Shown in pieces: positions 24,447 through 35,228 of a stretch of 64,000 nucleotides of DNA. This stretch comes from Ditylenchus dipsaci. Its lineage: Eukaryota > Nematoda > Chromadorea > Rhabditida > Anguinidae. The stretch lies in assembly GCA_004194705.1 (NCBI GenBank), contig SADC01001330.1, positions 62,001 to 126,000 on the forward strand, read 5' to 3'. Under the pieces are notes generated by a model. That model was not told the DNA's origin, did no database searches, and worked only from the letters and a program-made list of their open reading frames with translations. The position numbers and the translations under genes are program-made. Each line of letters begins with the position of its first letter. Position 1 is the first letter of the stretch.

Positions 24447-25028
24447 TATATACAAAAATGCTTTAAAAATGAGGGAGACTTGGAGGACTTGGTAGATGGA
24501 AGTTTGTGTGTGCTGTATAGCGATATTTACACTTTACACGCATCTTTGATATATAAATAATCGCAGAGTTGGGCTTTCAAACATTTATCTAAAAATCAGT
24601 GTAAATTTCTGCCTATTCACTAAAAACACGAAAAATCGCATTTTTGTTATATACTTTAGCTGCTCGATATTTGGATCAGCAGTTTGCGTTTATATCCTAT
24701 TAAAGGGAGGGTGAAAGCTGTTAAGGAGATAGTCTCGACACGAAAGGATTACTCCAAGTTTTGTGTTTTCTAAATATGGTTTCGGAGCCATCTTTTGTCG
24801 ACAATCCGGTGTTGTGGTTACAGACAGTCTTGTTCAGAATTAAAAGCTGGCTTAGCATAATCAATATCAGAATTCGAAAAGTCCGTTAAAATGACCTGAA
24901 AATCGAAATAAAACAAAAGACTGATCAACCTTTTCTCGACGGTTTTTCCCCTTCACCTTTTCCGTTTTAGGTCATTTTTCGAAGGAATTCCAAAATTCTG
25001 AAATTGATGATTCTAATACATCTTTTAC

Positions 25029-25262
25029 CGTATTTCCTCTAATTGCCGCCCCCCCCTCCCTAACTTCAAGTGGTCTGAAAATCCTGTTTTCATTTACTGT
25101 TCGAGCTGTCTAAAAAGTGCCTGCGAGGGATTTTAAAAATCTAACAGGCACTTTTTACACAGCTCAAACAGTAAATGAAAACACGAGTCTTGAACCACTT
25201 GAAGTTTGAAAAATTGCATGCTTCTAATTGCCGCCCCGGGCTTTCACCCTCCCTCTAATAAA
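25029..25262. mobile_element. Truncated TA element of the CCGTATTTCCTCTAAT family
   Basis: The left end is TA-CCGTATTTCCTCTAATTGCC, and an internal palindrome of about 60-bp arms (CATTTACTGTTCGAGCTGT and its complement) follows. The right end is incomplete: CCCTCTAATAAACTGCC without the terminal GAAATACGG. Confidence 0.6.
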
Positions 25263-26570
25263 CTGCCCATTGTGTCTGTCCATTGAAAGGTGGTGCCTAA
25301 AAATCACCACGGATACTCCGAAGCCACTTGTCAATTATTTGAAATCCATTTGGAAACTGATTTTTCGTGGTTTTGGCTAATCGTTAGACGTTTACACAAC
25401 TTTTTTTCTAGCTAATTTTCACTCATAAGTGATTTTTTCAAAGAATCCAGCTTCCAACAATCATTCGGAAGTGTCTAAAACGTGTGTGAAGCGTGCAAAC
25501 CCGTGTGCATCATCCGTAAACTCCAATCTACCAAGGTCCCTCTAGCCCACCTGTTTTTGGCAGCCCTTTTGTCCCATCATTTGGATTTATTAACTTTTAT
25601 GATTTTTGTGTGATATAATGTATCTGGCAAAACAAAAGTTTGCGCCAAAAAGGATTGTCCATTTAAGGTACCAAAACTTTTGGTCACATTGGTCTCCCAT
25701 GAAACTTTTTTAGGCCATTATTAGAAAAATATTTAAAAGTGCTTGAATCTCTGTGATTTGAGACAAAAAGTATTTTCGCTTAATTAATTGATAAGTTTTG
25801 ATGTTGAGTGCTAGTTTAGTTGCTTTATTTTTTTTTCTCTTTCTATATCCTTTATGGAGGCTGAATAGTATTTTCCAGTCGGCTAAATCAGATGATTTAT
25901 TTATCAACATAAATTATGAACTAATTTCATCAGAAACTAGTTCATAAAACAACAACAGATAGTAGTAGAACGAATAATTGTACTTTTTAGTCAGAAATAT
26001 GAGGACTTTCAGCCAGACTAATTTTGATAATTTTTTAATAGATAGCATAATAAATTGAATATATGAATGAATAATATTTTTTAGCTAATAATAGTTGTAG
26101 TAATAGAAGAAATAGATATTTTAGTTGTTTTGCAGAAATCAGCCATAATTTATTTGTGAACAGGCGAAACAAAATTTTATTGCCACGTCAAATTTTTTAA
26201 AATTGTTTTTCTATGATTTTTTCATAATCATTTTTTCTGATTTTTTGTGTAATGCGTCTTCTTGGATCTCAACTTTTTAACAAGTTATCAACTGACTCAA
26301 TTTAATTTGCAAAACATGGGAAAGAACTTTTAAATGAAAAAACGGTCTTAGAAAAAATGTAGTCCTTTCAAAAAGTTTTTTCAAAACTCTTTGCAAACTG
26401 TATCAATAAGGTTGATATTTCGTATAAAAGCTGAGATCCAGGACTACATTTTACGCATAAAGTATATATATAATTATGAAATAACTAGCTAAGAAAAATA
26501 ACTTAGTAAAATTTCATGCGGCAAATTACTATATTTGAATTTTAAATTAGCAAAATGTATTTAACCCCCT
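25263..26570. other. Intergenic, AT-rich, nothing recognised
   Basis: Long AT-rich stretch without supported genes or clear element boundaries. Confidence 0.35.
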
Positions 26571-26984
26571 GGTCACACTCCTTGGTCTTGGTCGATGTCG
26601 AGGTCGACTTTTTTCAACTTCTTTTGTCATCAGAGATGATTTTTACTAGAATCATTTTTATATTTTTTATACCAAATAATAGCTCAGCAACTGAGCTTTC
26701 TTTTACATGAAAAAACTTGTAAATTATATGTCAAAAGTGTGTGTAAAAGTATAAAAGTCCGAGGTTGGTCGATGTCACGGTCGATGTACATCGACCAACC
26801 TTGAACTTTTAAACTATTTTATTCATTTTTGTTACTTTTTTGAGATGTTTTTAATGTAAAAGAAAGCTTAGTTCCTAAGCTGTTGTTTGGTATAAAAACA
26901 TGAAATTGATTCCATAAAAGATCATCTCTTCTCACAAAAAAAATTCAAAAAAGTCGACATCGACCAAGACCAAGGAGTGTGACC
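26571..26984. mobile_element. Long palindromic element
   Basis: A 414-bp element with arms of about 200 bp: GGTCACACTCCTTGGTCTTG at the left, CAAGACCAAGGAGTGTGACC at the right, and a centre at CGATGTACATCG. No clear target duplication. The superfamily is not determined. Confidence 0.75.
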
Positions 26985-27759
26985 ATAGCCTAAAATTAAA
27001 ACATAATAATTTGCTCGAATTAAGCAGGCATCCTCCTTGTCAGAACTCTTGTTGTACACTGTTCATATACTTTGACATTAAATTAAATTTGACATCAATT
27101 GTAGCTCACATTTTTATGCTTAAAGCTTGCCGAAACATCGACTTGTAAAAAAAACTTTGTAACTTTTAATTCAGCTTTTTGATCAGGCCCTTCTAAGTTG
27201 TCTTTGACAAAAACTCATTGTGTTTTACCACACATACCGTATTTACCACACACACATAAAAATGGTTTATTAATTTGTCTTTACTTTATTTGTCTTCCAA
27301 AATCAATCACACAAAACGTTTGTTGATTTGTTTAGAAAATGTTTCAAAAGCCCAAAAAAAACAAAAAGAGCTAGAAATGTTTGCTCACAGCAAAAAAAGA
27401 ACGAAAATACATCTTCTAGTGGTTCACTAACCCAAAAGTATGATAAAAGTCCAAAACATTTTATGTATATAAATAAGGGAAGAAGTTGGGAAAAGACATT
27501 TTCCCAACACAAAAAAAGAAAAGTTGTGGTCTGGCAGGTTGTGAAAGACGGTTTGCATGAGGTAATTTGGCAGAGGCCAAAAGCTAAAGCAAACTAGTGA
27601 GTTAATGCACAAAATTTCGAAATTTGTTGACAAATTACTCAAAATAAAAGCTTCATATTCTGTATTTTTGCTGAATGTCACTAAAAAGTGCGTGACGCTA
27701 GTGGCTTCGAACCTGAGTGCAGCATAGTAGTTGACTCAAATTCCAGCTTTTTATCGGGT

Positions 27760-28225
27760 TAAACTTTTTTGCACCAACTTTACTTCTTCGTCCCAAATTA
27801 ACTTCTTTTTTGTCCCACATTTTCTTCTTTTCGTCCCAAATTTGCCCAAAAATACAGGTGGATCAAGCACTTTCAATTTTTTTTTCAATAATGGCCCAAT
27901 ATTTCTTCTGTAATGTTTTGAGCATGTTTGCCAAAAAAAATCATTTTTTCGTAAAAAAATTGCCTTGAGGATTAAGGTCACATTTCAGGTTCCGGAAAAA
28001 ATGTTGGCACCTTGGTCCTAAATTTTTTTGCGAAAAAATGATTTTTAGAAAAAATGCTAAAAACTGGTAGAAAGATCATAGAAAAAAATATCAGGTCTTT
28101 ATTGGAAACAAATTTCAAAAGCCTTCCCCTCAGTGGTTTTGACTAAACCTTAGACAAAAAGAAAAATCTTGGACAAAAAAATTAAACTTGGACCAAAAAA
28201 GTAAATTTGGTAAAAAAATAAATTT
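27760..28225. repeat. Foldback element with tandem ends (TTTTGTCCCAAATT type)
   Basis: The left side has repeated units like CTTCTTTTTTGTCCCAAATT and CTTTACTTCTTCGTCCCAAA. The right side has the complementary orientation (TTGGACAAAAAAATTAAAC, GGACCAAAAAAGTAAATTTG). Boundaries are approximate. Same design as the elements at 15927, 52561, 57626 and 61680. Confidence 0.5.
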
Positions 28226-28394
28226 AGTTTTTTTCAGCCGAAAGTTAAAATCTCCAATTTCCGTGCAACAACTCAGTCGTTTTCACAGTCCTGCTTTATC
28301 ACATTTTCTTCCCCTCTTCCTTGAGAGCATAAATACATGCACAGAAGAATACACGACATAGTTAACCAGTCTAGGCTAAGGGGTAACCCTTGTA

Positions 28395-28604
28395 CTATGT
28401 CTCTCTCTGGTTATTGAGAGGTGTCGGCATAGGAAATGACTGTAGAGAAAGCATACTATGCACTGCCCTATTAGTGACACCCCTTCTAGTGTAGAAGTGA
28501 TCAGAGATGGCTGTGCTTAAGCCATGAGGCGTTGAGCTTGCACTGCTTTTTGACTGGTTGGACTCCCTTAACTCTGGTACCATTTGGTCCACTAGCTCGT
28601 CCAG
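28395..28604 (-). CDS. Candidate last exon of Tribbles with COP1-binding-like motif
   Basis: After a TTGTTTTAG acceptor on minus, a 70-codon phase-0 exon begins LDELVDQMVPELRESNQSK and ends at TAG (28395-28397). DQMVPE matches the DQ-x-VP-[ED] motif that Tribbles proteins use at their C-terminus to recruit the COP1 ubiquitin ligase. The Tribbles gene upstream on the same strand can splice in phase from a possible donor (CCACCG|GTTTGT, exon end at 35250) to this exon. The intron would be 6.6 kb and contain eIF1. Without that splice the pseudokinase stops at 35229 and lacks the motif. The link is an inference. Confidence 0.5.
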   Translation of the reverse strand: MDELVDQMVPELRESNQSKSSASSTPHGLSTAISDHFYTRRGVTNRAVHSMLSLQSFPMPTPLNNQRET

Positions 28605-28673
28605 CTAAAACAATAGAACATTAATACTATTTTTGGAGTTGGGCAGATTTTTAAGTTAGCCTATGATCACTAC

Positions 28674-28934
28674 CAGTGTTGGAAATTTGGCTCGCTCGAG
28701 CCACAAGAGATGGTACAAATAGCAGAACTTGCATGACATATTGCTCGCGATATATTTAGCTCGCAAGCAATAAATTTGGCTTGCATTTTGCTCGCAACTT
28801 TTTTCACTTTTCAATAGCGAGAGGCGAGCCAAGTTTATTGCTCGTGAGCTAAATAGCTCGCGAGCAATATGTCATGCAAGTTCTGCGATTTGTACCATCT
28901 TTTGAGGTGCGAGCGAGCCAAATTGCCAACACTG
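28674..28934. mobile_element. Palindromic hAT-like MITE (CAGTGTTGG ends)
   Basis: Ends CAGTGTTGGAAATTTGGCTC and GAGCCAAATTGCCAACACTG, with arms full of GCTCGCGAGCAA-type units and GGTACAAATAGCAGAACTTG mirrored near 28890. The flanking 8-mers do not match well, so the duplication has decayed. Confidence 0.7.
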
Positions 28935-29008
28935 ATTGTGAGAGACAAAACTAATGAGCGATAAGTTTGACATTTTATTTGTTTTGTTACAAATTTGAGG
29001 GTTTAAAC

Positions 29009-29167
29009 TAGGGTTGTGGAATTCTGCGGAGAAATAAAGAAACGGCAAAAAAATTGAGAATTCTCCGAGAATTTTCGGGGAATTCCTCGAGTAAATTTAG
29101 AATTTTATAAGGAAAAACTGAAAATTCCGGATAATTCTCCCAAATTCCGGAGAATTGTACAACACTA
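29009..29167. mobile_element. Short hAT MITE (TAGGGTTGTGG ends)
   Basis: A 159-bp element with ends TAGGGTTGTGGAATTCTGCG and GAGAATTGTACAACACTA. It is flanked by GTTTAAAC and GTTAAAAC, an 8-bp duplication with one mismatch. Internal AATTCTCCGAGAATT-like palindromes. Confidence 0.75.
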
Positions 29168-29837
29168 GTTAAAACACATTTGAAATATTATGAGCCAAGC
29201 TCGCGCTAATTGAGCAACAATTATTTGCTCGCGAGATATTTGGCTCATGAGCATAGTGGGGTGCCCGTCCGCCGGGCCCGTCCCGGACGGCGTCAAAAAA
29301 ATTGACGGTTGGACGGACGGAGGCAGATGAAAAAGGGGAGGACGGCCGGCGGACGGCCGGCTGGCAGAGGGCGATCCAGACGGAGCGGCGAAAGACGAAA
29401 TTATTCAAGCCATCCACAGGGGCTTAAAATTTAAAAACATAATCACTTTAAAAACAACAAAACGCCAAGATTTTTGAAAGACATTTTCTTATATTTTCTA
29501 TAATTTCCAGTGTTTATTGACTACGATATGCAAATTTTGACGAAAAATACCTTTTTTCAGCAAGGATTAGAGTTTCCAATCAAAAGTCAACGCAACCTTA
29601 GCGAACTTTCACTGTTAAGACTCAAATCTATTAAATACATATACTGAGCTTGTTTGTCATGACTAAGAAATATATCTGAAAAATCCATTTCTTATGTCAA
29701 AGAAACTCTGAATAAATGAAAATTTTAGAAACCTTTAGAGTAGGTCAACTTCGAACCAATGCTAAAAAACGGGCAAGAAACGGAACACAGGAAAAAAACT
29801 TTATTTAAAAAAACAGACTATAACAATATCGAAGAAG

Positions 29838-30619
29838 TTAGGTAGGCAATTTGGCCAACAAATTCATCGAGTTTTCATAGGCGTATTCCCAATAACTGGC
29901 CTTGCCTACTCCATCTGAATAGGCTTTGGTGAACTTCGACTCACTCTTCAGGGCAGTAATGGCAGCTACGAACCGAGACATAGGATGGAGCACAGAAGAA
30001 AAATTTTCAACAATATGGACCACACGATCTGGCAGATCTCCACGCACAGCCTACTCCTTACTGATATCACTGACTTATTCCTGCATTAAAAGGGTTTAGA
30101 ATATGAACTCTTAGTAGGAGACCAACCTTAGAGGGGATGTCACCAGTCGTCAACAACCACCAAATAGCTTCGGGCAGCGGCTTTTGCAACAGCTTCTGAC
30201 ACTCTGAAATGGTGTAGCCACGAAAACGAATTCCTTCTTCCGGATCCAGAACCGACGTTTCTACCAAGGCAAGGACTTTCTTGCTGTGCTTAGGTATCTT
30301 CTTGGCTAAGACTTCCTTCAAGTTGACTTGGCTTGGGCATCATCTTGAGCTTTTTTTGACTGCTCTTCCTTTTCTTCGGCCAATTTGCTACAAAAACCCA
30401 CATGTTTTATGCTATTTTGACACAAAACATAATAGGAAACAACCTACAGAGACGGATTCTTGTCGCTTCCTTGGCTCGGGAACTAGCCATTTCTTTTGCG
30501 ATCGTCTTAGCACTCCTTGCTTCTCTTGCAGCTATAGTTGCTTCTACGGTTTTCAGAACGACAGATTGTTTTATTACTGGCTCTTTTTGCACCACAGCAG
30601 CACGTCTCGTTTGCACCAT
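29838..30619 (-). pseudogene. Citrate synthase 5' fragment (broken)
   Basis: Citrate synthase condenses acetyl-CoA with oxaloacetate in mitochondria. Read on minus, the fragment has a possible start MVQTRRAAVVQKEPVIKQSV at 30619. After a frame change it reads [16 protein letters not shown] joined directly to [20 protein letters not shown], lacking the roughly 30 residues normally between them. It continues to [20 protein letters not shown] and a GTTGGT donor at 30126. The next exon (from about 30079) has in-frame stops at TAA and TAG before [20 protein letters not shown] and [15 protein letters not shown]. It ends LLAKLPT then TAA at 29838. The catalytic two-thirds are absent. It cannot make an active enzyme. 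It lies wholly inside a hAT element. Confidence 0.85.
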
Positions 30620-31558
30620 TGAGCCACCTGAAAATACGAAAAAATATTGGACAGCATTAACGACGAACGAAAAGTGTGAAACCACGGTCTTTTCAGTATA
30701 ATCTATACACCAAAAGTTAGTCTAGACATTCAGCTACAAGAATAATTGAGCCGATTTTTGTAAAGATGTTATTTTCGAAACTAGAGATCGTTTAAAGCAA
30801 TCAAGTGCCCTTTTTTCGAGTAAAAATAGGGGTTTTTGCGTTTTTCATCTAACTTTTGTATAAAACACCATAAATTTGTATTTTTTGCATACTTCCTTGT
30901 TACCAAAATGTAGCAAATTTACTCCTCTATTGAGCCCCGGTTTATTTTTTGAATGATATGAGAGAATATGGTGGCGAGAAACCCTCTCAAGCTTAACAAC
31001 CCAAATTTTGTTTGAATATTTTTTACATAAAATGTATTGTGGTCTTAAATTTTCAAATGTTTTATAAATGAGTGATGGCTTGTTCGAAAGCTACATTAAA
31101 GGCGAATCTAACCCCACAAATTGAACAGTAAAACATTTAATATTTATTGACCACCGGTAGAAAACATGAACCCATAGAAAATCAAGCCAATTTTATAATT
31201 TTTGATTTGGCGCGAAAATTCCAAAGTGATTATGTTTTTGAATTTTAAGCCCCTGTGCATCTTCATGATAAAAAGCGAACAAAATCGTTACTGCTGCGAT
31301 AAATTCTGCACTCTTAGCGATTACTGCAAATATCTCATATTACATGCAACATTGCCTGCACATATTTTACAATTTTTGAAGGAATGACTGAAAATCCGCA
31401 CGTAGAAGCATTATAACGACGTCATAACTTCTGGAGATCGCGACAAGAGCACCCTCTACTACAAAAGTGCGAAGTTGTTAGACCTTTCTGTTTGTTTTCT
31501 ACAACGAAGAACAATTTAATAACGGCAAAAAATTCACTCAAGAGTTTTATTAGAACAC

Positions 31559-31745
31559 TTGCGCTCGACATACTCCTAATTCCCGTTGAATCTGGAGCAG
31601 CTGAGGGACTATTCTCCATTCTCTGTTACTGCAATACTATTCGCTATTCTTACAATGTACGCTGAGGGCAGAAGGCTGTGCATTGTAGAAGCCTCATCGA
31701 AAGCTCGTTCAATTATACGTTATGACGAAAAAACATCAAATAATT
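31559..31745 (+). pseudogene. Decayed hAT transposase C-terminal (dimerisation) segment
   Basis: The plus-strand reading ILLIPVESGAAEGLFSILCY resembles the hAT C-terminal motif in which a short hydrophobic run is followed by S-x-A-S-E-R-x-F-S. Downstream sequence has stops and a frame change. It lies near the right end of the 29252-31966 element, where an intact hAT would encode this domain if transcribed rightwards. Confidence 0.4.
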
Positions 31746-32065
31746 ACGATGCCCATTATTGTATGCAACCATTGTAATATTCAAACAAAACATTTTATGT
31801 TATGGACGGCGGACGGCTACAAAGTAGCCGGCCGGCGAAATTTTGGACGGCCGGCAGGACGGGCGCGAAAATTTTTAAAAATAGGACGACCGGGCAGACG
31901 GCCGGCGGAAATCTCAAAAGACGGAGACGGGACGCCGTCCAAATTTTAGAAATGTGCCCCACTATGCTCATGAGCCAAATGGCTCATCAATAACTCGCAT
32001 AAGCCTTGCTCTCGATAGTCGCGAAGCGTATTGCTCGCGAGCTACTTGGCTCGCGCGTACTTTAA

Positions 32066-33542
32066 TACTAGAACGGGTGTTTGTACTAAACTAAGCGTCT
32101 TGCTCAGAATTTCATGCTGATCGTTTGTACACCGATTGGTCTTTGTTCTTTTTTGCGGATAATTTTCGCTTTTTCGGACCTATGTAAACTAGTTAGAGGT
32201 TAGTATAGTCCTTACGCTAAATCTCTTTTTTTAACTTTTCTATTTTTTATTTCAAATTACCACATCATGCAGAATTAAGTAAGCTTTCAAATAAATGTAA
32301 ATTTGTCTGTGAATGTGTTAAAAAGTTACAGGAAAATTCGACTGCACATGTTAATCCTAATTAATCCTAATCCGATTTTTTTCATACAAATGGCTGATAC
32401 TGCTTGTTCGGAATTCAAAATTTGACACAAAGTTTAGAATTTCAAAAGCAGTTTCATAAGCAAATCGACCATGCCGAACACGAATCCAATGTTTAGATTC
32501 AAAGTTTTCTTATCGGGGAAAAGCTTTACGTCAAAAAAGTTTTCAATTTAAATGTGTTAATACTTATTAAGTCAGCTTTATATCTTATTCAAAGTTTGTC
32601 AGGATTATTTGAAAGCAAAAGAATCCCAGAATTTTTTCTTTCTGATAAGCCTGAATACTGAGAGAATAAACCGCAGAACAAGCAGTATCAGCCATTTGTC
32701 TAAGAAAAATCAGATTAGGATTAACATGTGTGTTCGAATTTTTCGCTTTTTACTGTAACTTTTTAACACATTCACAGACACATTTACACTTATTAGAAAG
32801 CTCACTTAATTCTGCGAAAATTACAGTAGCGGACAAAAATAATGTAACACCTGTACAAAAATCTAAGTTTTGGTAAAGTTCTAGTATCTCCTGGCAAAAT
32901 TTTGTCCGGCAAAAACATTTTAAGTGTATTTTTAAGCAAGGAACATGATTCTGCAAAAAAAATTCATTCTTGAGGGCACAATTTCATTCTACAGCCACTT
33001 TTTCACGACTAGTCCATTTTTGGGCCGGACAAAAGTAATGTAACACCTTTGATTTTTAAGGTAGTACTTCGTAGCATAACCATTTGCATCAATAACAGCT
33101 TCACAATGTAAGCCCTGAATCTGAATCCCTAAGCCATGGTCGATTTGCTTATGAAACTGCTTTTGAAATTCTAAACTTTGTGTCAAATTTTGAATTCCGA
33201 ACAAGCAGTATCAGCCATTTGTATGAAAAAAATCGGATTAGGATTAATTAGGATTAACATGTGCAGTCGAATTTTCCTGTAACTTTTTAACACATTCACA
33301 GACAAATTTACATTTATTTGAAAGCTTACTTAATTCTGCATGATGTGGTAATTTGAAATAAAAAATAGAAAAGTTAAAAAAAGAGATTTAGCGTAAGGAC
33401 TATACTAACCTCTAACTAGTTTACATAGGTCCGAAAAAGCGAAAATTATCCGCAAAAAAGAACAGAGACCAATCGGTGTAGAAACGATCAGCATGAAATT
33501 CTGAGCAAGACGCTTAGTTTAGTACAAACACCCGTGCTAGTG
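32066..33542. mobile_element. TTAA-flanked foldback element
   Basis: A 1477-bp element with ends TACTAGAACGGGTGTTTGTA and TACAAACACCCGTGCTAGTG, flanked by TTAA (32062-32065 and 33543-33546). The inverted arms are about 400 bp and nearly identical, including GTTATATTAGG-free AT-rich sequence and CATGGTCGATTTGCTTATG. A partial extra copy of inner-arm sequence lies at about 32660-32815. TTAA suggests a piggyBac-like mover. A Tc1 fragment is inserted in the loop. Confidence 0.8.
32822..33140 (-). pseudogene. Tc1-like transposase C-terminal remnant
   Basis: On minus, GLGIQIQGLHCEAVIDANGY followed by ATKY matches the end of Tc1 transposases, where a C-x-A-V-I-x-A-x-G-G-x-T-K-Y stretch closes the DDE domain. 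Two direct copies of a Tc1-like terminus (GGACAAAAATAATGTAACAC at about 32831 and GGACAAAAGTAATGTAACAC at about 33026) lie on its downstream side. The rest of the transposase is missing. Confidence 0.6.
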
Positions 33543-33841
33543 TTAAATGCTATCTCTCGTGAGCTAAAAAGCCAATTTGCCAACACTGATCATTAAGTAT
33601 TATTGGCTAAAAATTTGTATTGGATTGATCAGCAAAAGCTATTCATGTGAAGAGAAAGCTCATGCATGAACTTTGGAAATTTTTTTTATTTAAATTGCCG
33701 CATGATTTCGTAACTTATCGTTGATAAATGAAAAAGTCGGTCATTTTCGACAAAAAAACATGTTTAGTGTAGCTTGGCGAAAAATCTCTGTGCTTTTTGT
33801 GCTGATTGTGCTTTTTCAGAAGATTCAAGCGCTATCTGCTG

Positions 33842-34304
33842 ATGAGAACGAGACCAACGGGGACGGATGAGTCCATACAGAATCTGAACAAGCCTAAAGG
33901 TCGCTTCACTAATCATCATTTGTCTTGTCTGGTAAACAGTACCTTTTTCCAGATGCTTTCGCTCAGCTTGAAGAGGAAGAAGGAAGTCATGAGGCCGTCT
34001 GCCACATTCGAATTCAGCAAAGAACCGGCCGCAAGACAATCACAACCGTGCAGGGGATCGATGACAAGTACGACTTCAAGAAGATAGCCAGATATCTGAA
34101 GAAGGTTGTTACTTTTAAAATTTATTTTGAATCTCTTGAATGATGTCTCTTTTTCAGCTGTACAATTGCAATGGCACGATCGTGCAGCATCCAGAATATG
34201 GCGAGGTGATCACTCTGACGGGCGACCAGCGACAACACATCAAGGATTTTCTTTGCAAGGTGGGAATTGTAAAAGAAGAGAACTGCAAGCTTCATGGTTT
34301 CTAA
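33842..34304 (+). CDS. eIF1: Translation initiation factor eIF1 (SUI1)
   Basis: Three exons joining in phase: 33842-33899, 33953-34104 and 34158-34304, giving 118 residues, the usual size. eIF1 binds the 40S subunit near the P site and enforces accurate AUG selection. Visible are SIQNLNKPKDAFAQLEEEE, the core HIRIQQRTGRKTITTVQGID, YDFKKIARYLKK, LYNCNGTIVQHPEYGEVITL, TGDQRQHIKDFL and the conserved end KVGIVKEENCKLHGF. The start at 33842 is the first in-frame ATG after a CTTTTTCAG site at 33812-33820, which could be a 5' UTR or trans-splice acceptor. The gene lies on the strand opposite Tribbles. Confidence 0.93.
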
Positions 34305-34754
34305 GCATTTCCGCTGTTTGTAATTATGTCATGCTAGTGTCTGCCCTAAAATAAATTTGTTGCCTTATTTTGAATTGAATTGTGTTCCGTTTTCTCCCTC
34401 TTCGGATAGGTCAGGCTGATCTCTATAATCTATTGTAATTTGTTTTGGCAAAAATGGTCGTGTGACACTCGCGCCCGACAATTAGGTTAAGTTGCGTAAC
34501 CTCAGTGACCACTGTTTTCTTAAGAATTTGGGTCTGTTGTTAGCACAGCAGATCAATCTAAGCTGGGCAGTCGTATATGTCATACTCATATTTTTTAATT
34601 GTTGTGATGTTTTCGTAAATGCTGTGGGTGTAATAGCTATTTAAGTGAAACCCTGTTTCCTCTTTTTTACGATTGTTTAAATTTCATCAATACTTGAAAC
34701 GCAGCTCACGGTTTTATGAGCCATGACCATGTTACTAATGTGCTCCCTTTTTAA

Positions 34755-34948
34755 GAGGATCATGGCCTTCGCCGACAACGAGAATTTTAAATGTTTGAAT
34801 TCGCGCGGGACATTTATCTTTCGTCTCGCACTGTAATCTTTTGACTTGCTTCGAATGACTCAAAAGAGTACAATGAAAGACGAAAGAGAACTGTCCCGCG
34901 CGAATTCAAACATTTGAAATTCTCGTTGTCGACGACGGCTATGGTCCT
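34755..34948. mobile_element. TTAA-flanked palindromic MITE, copy 2
   Basis: Same family as 16269-16456: AGGATCATGGCCTTCGCCGA, GAATTCGCGCGGGA and the mirrored arm ending GACGGCTATGGTCCT. Left flank TTAA (34751-34754); the right flank is TCAA, a one-base change. It lies about 450 bp downstream of eIF1. Confidence 0.82.
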
Positions 34949-35228
34949 TCAATACAGACTAAATAATAATTATTGGGGAGCAATAAAAAAAGTTCATTAG
35001 CTGTTCATTGGGGTTAGGGGATCATTTGGGTTCGACATATAAAGCTTTGTTTGCATTCAAAAACCGTCTACAAAACCGTCTTGCCTACTCAGATTATTAT
35101 TTTTTGTTTTCCGAGCTCTAGATTTCCAAATTTATTTGACCAATCCCTCAACCCAGATCACAACAAAGCTGGCGTAATATAGCTGCAGCGTTGCCCAGAA
35201 ACAAAATTTCTTATTTTCTTTTATAGTT

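Larger units (their letters stand above)
29252..31966. mobile_element. hAT element carrying a captured citrate synthase fragment
   Basis: A 2715-bp element with ends CATAGTGGGGTGCCCGTCCG and GTGCCCCACTATG, and an exact 8-bp duplication CTCATGAG at 29244-29251 and 31967-31974. Both ends carry GGACGGCCGGCGG-type subterminal repeats (29260-29390 and 31800-31940). Inside are a broken citrate synthase fragment (29838-30619, minus) and a decayed hAT C-terminal segment (about 31559-31745, plus). The element sits in a remnant of another hAT-like element (GCTCGCGAG repeats, right end CCAACACTG at 33588) and within the proposed Tribbles intron. Confidence 0.85.

Noticed and set aside
29838..30619. Functional citrate synthase gene
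   Set aside because: Two in-frame stops, a missing internal segment, a frame change and no catalytic region.
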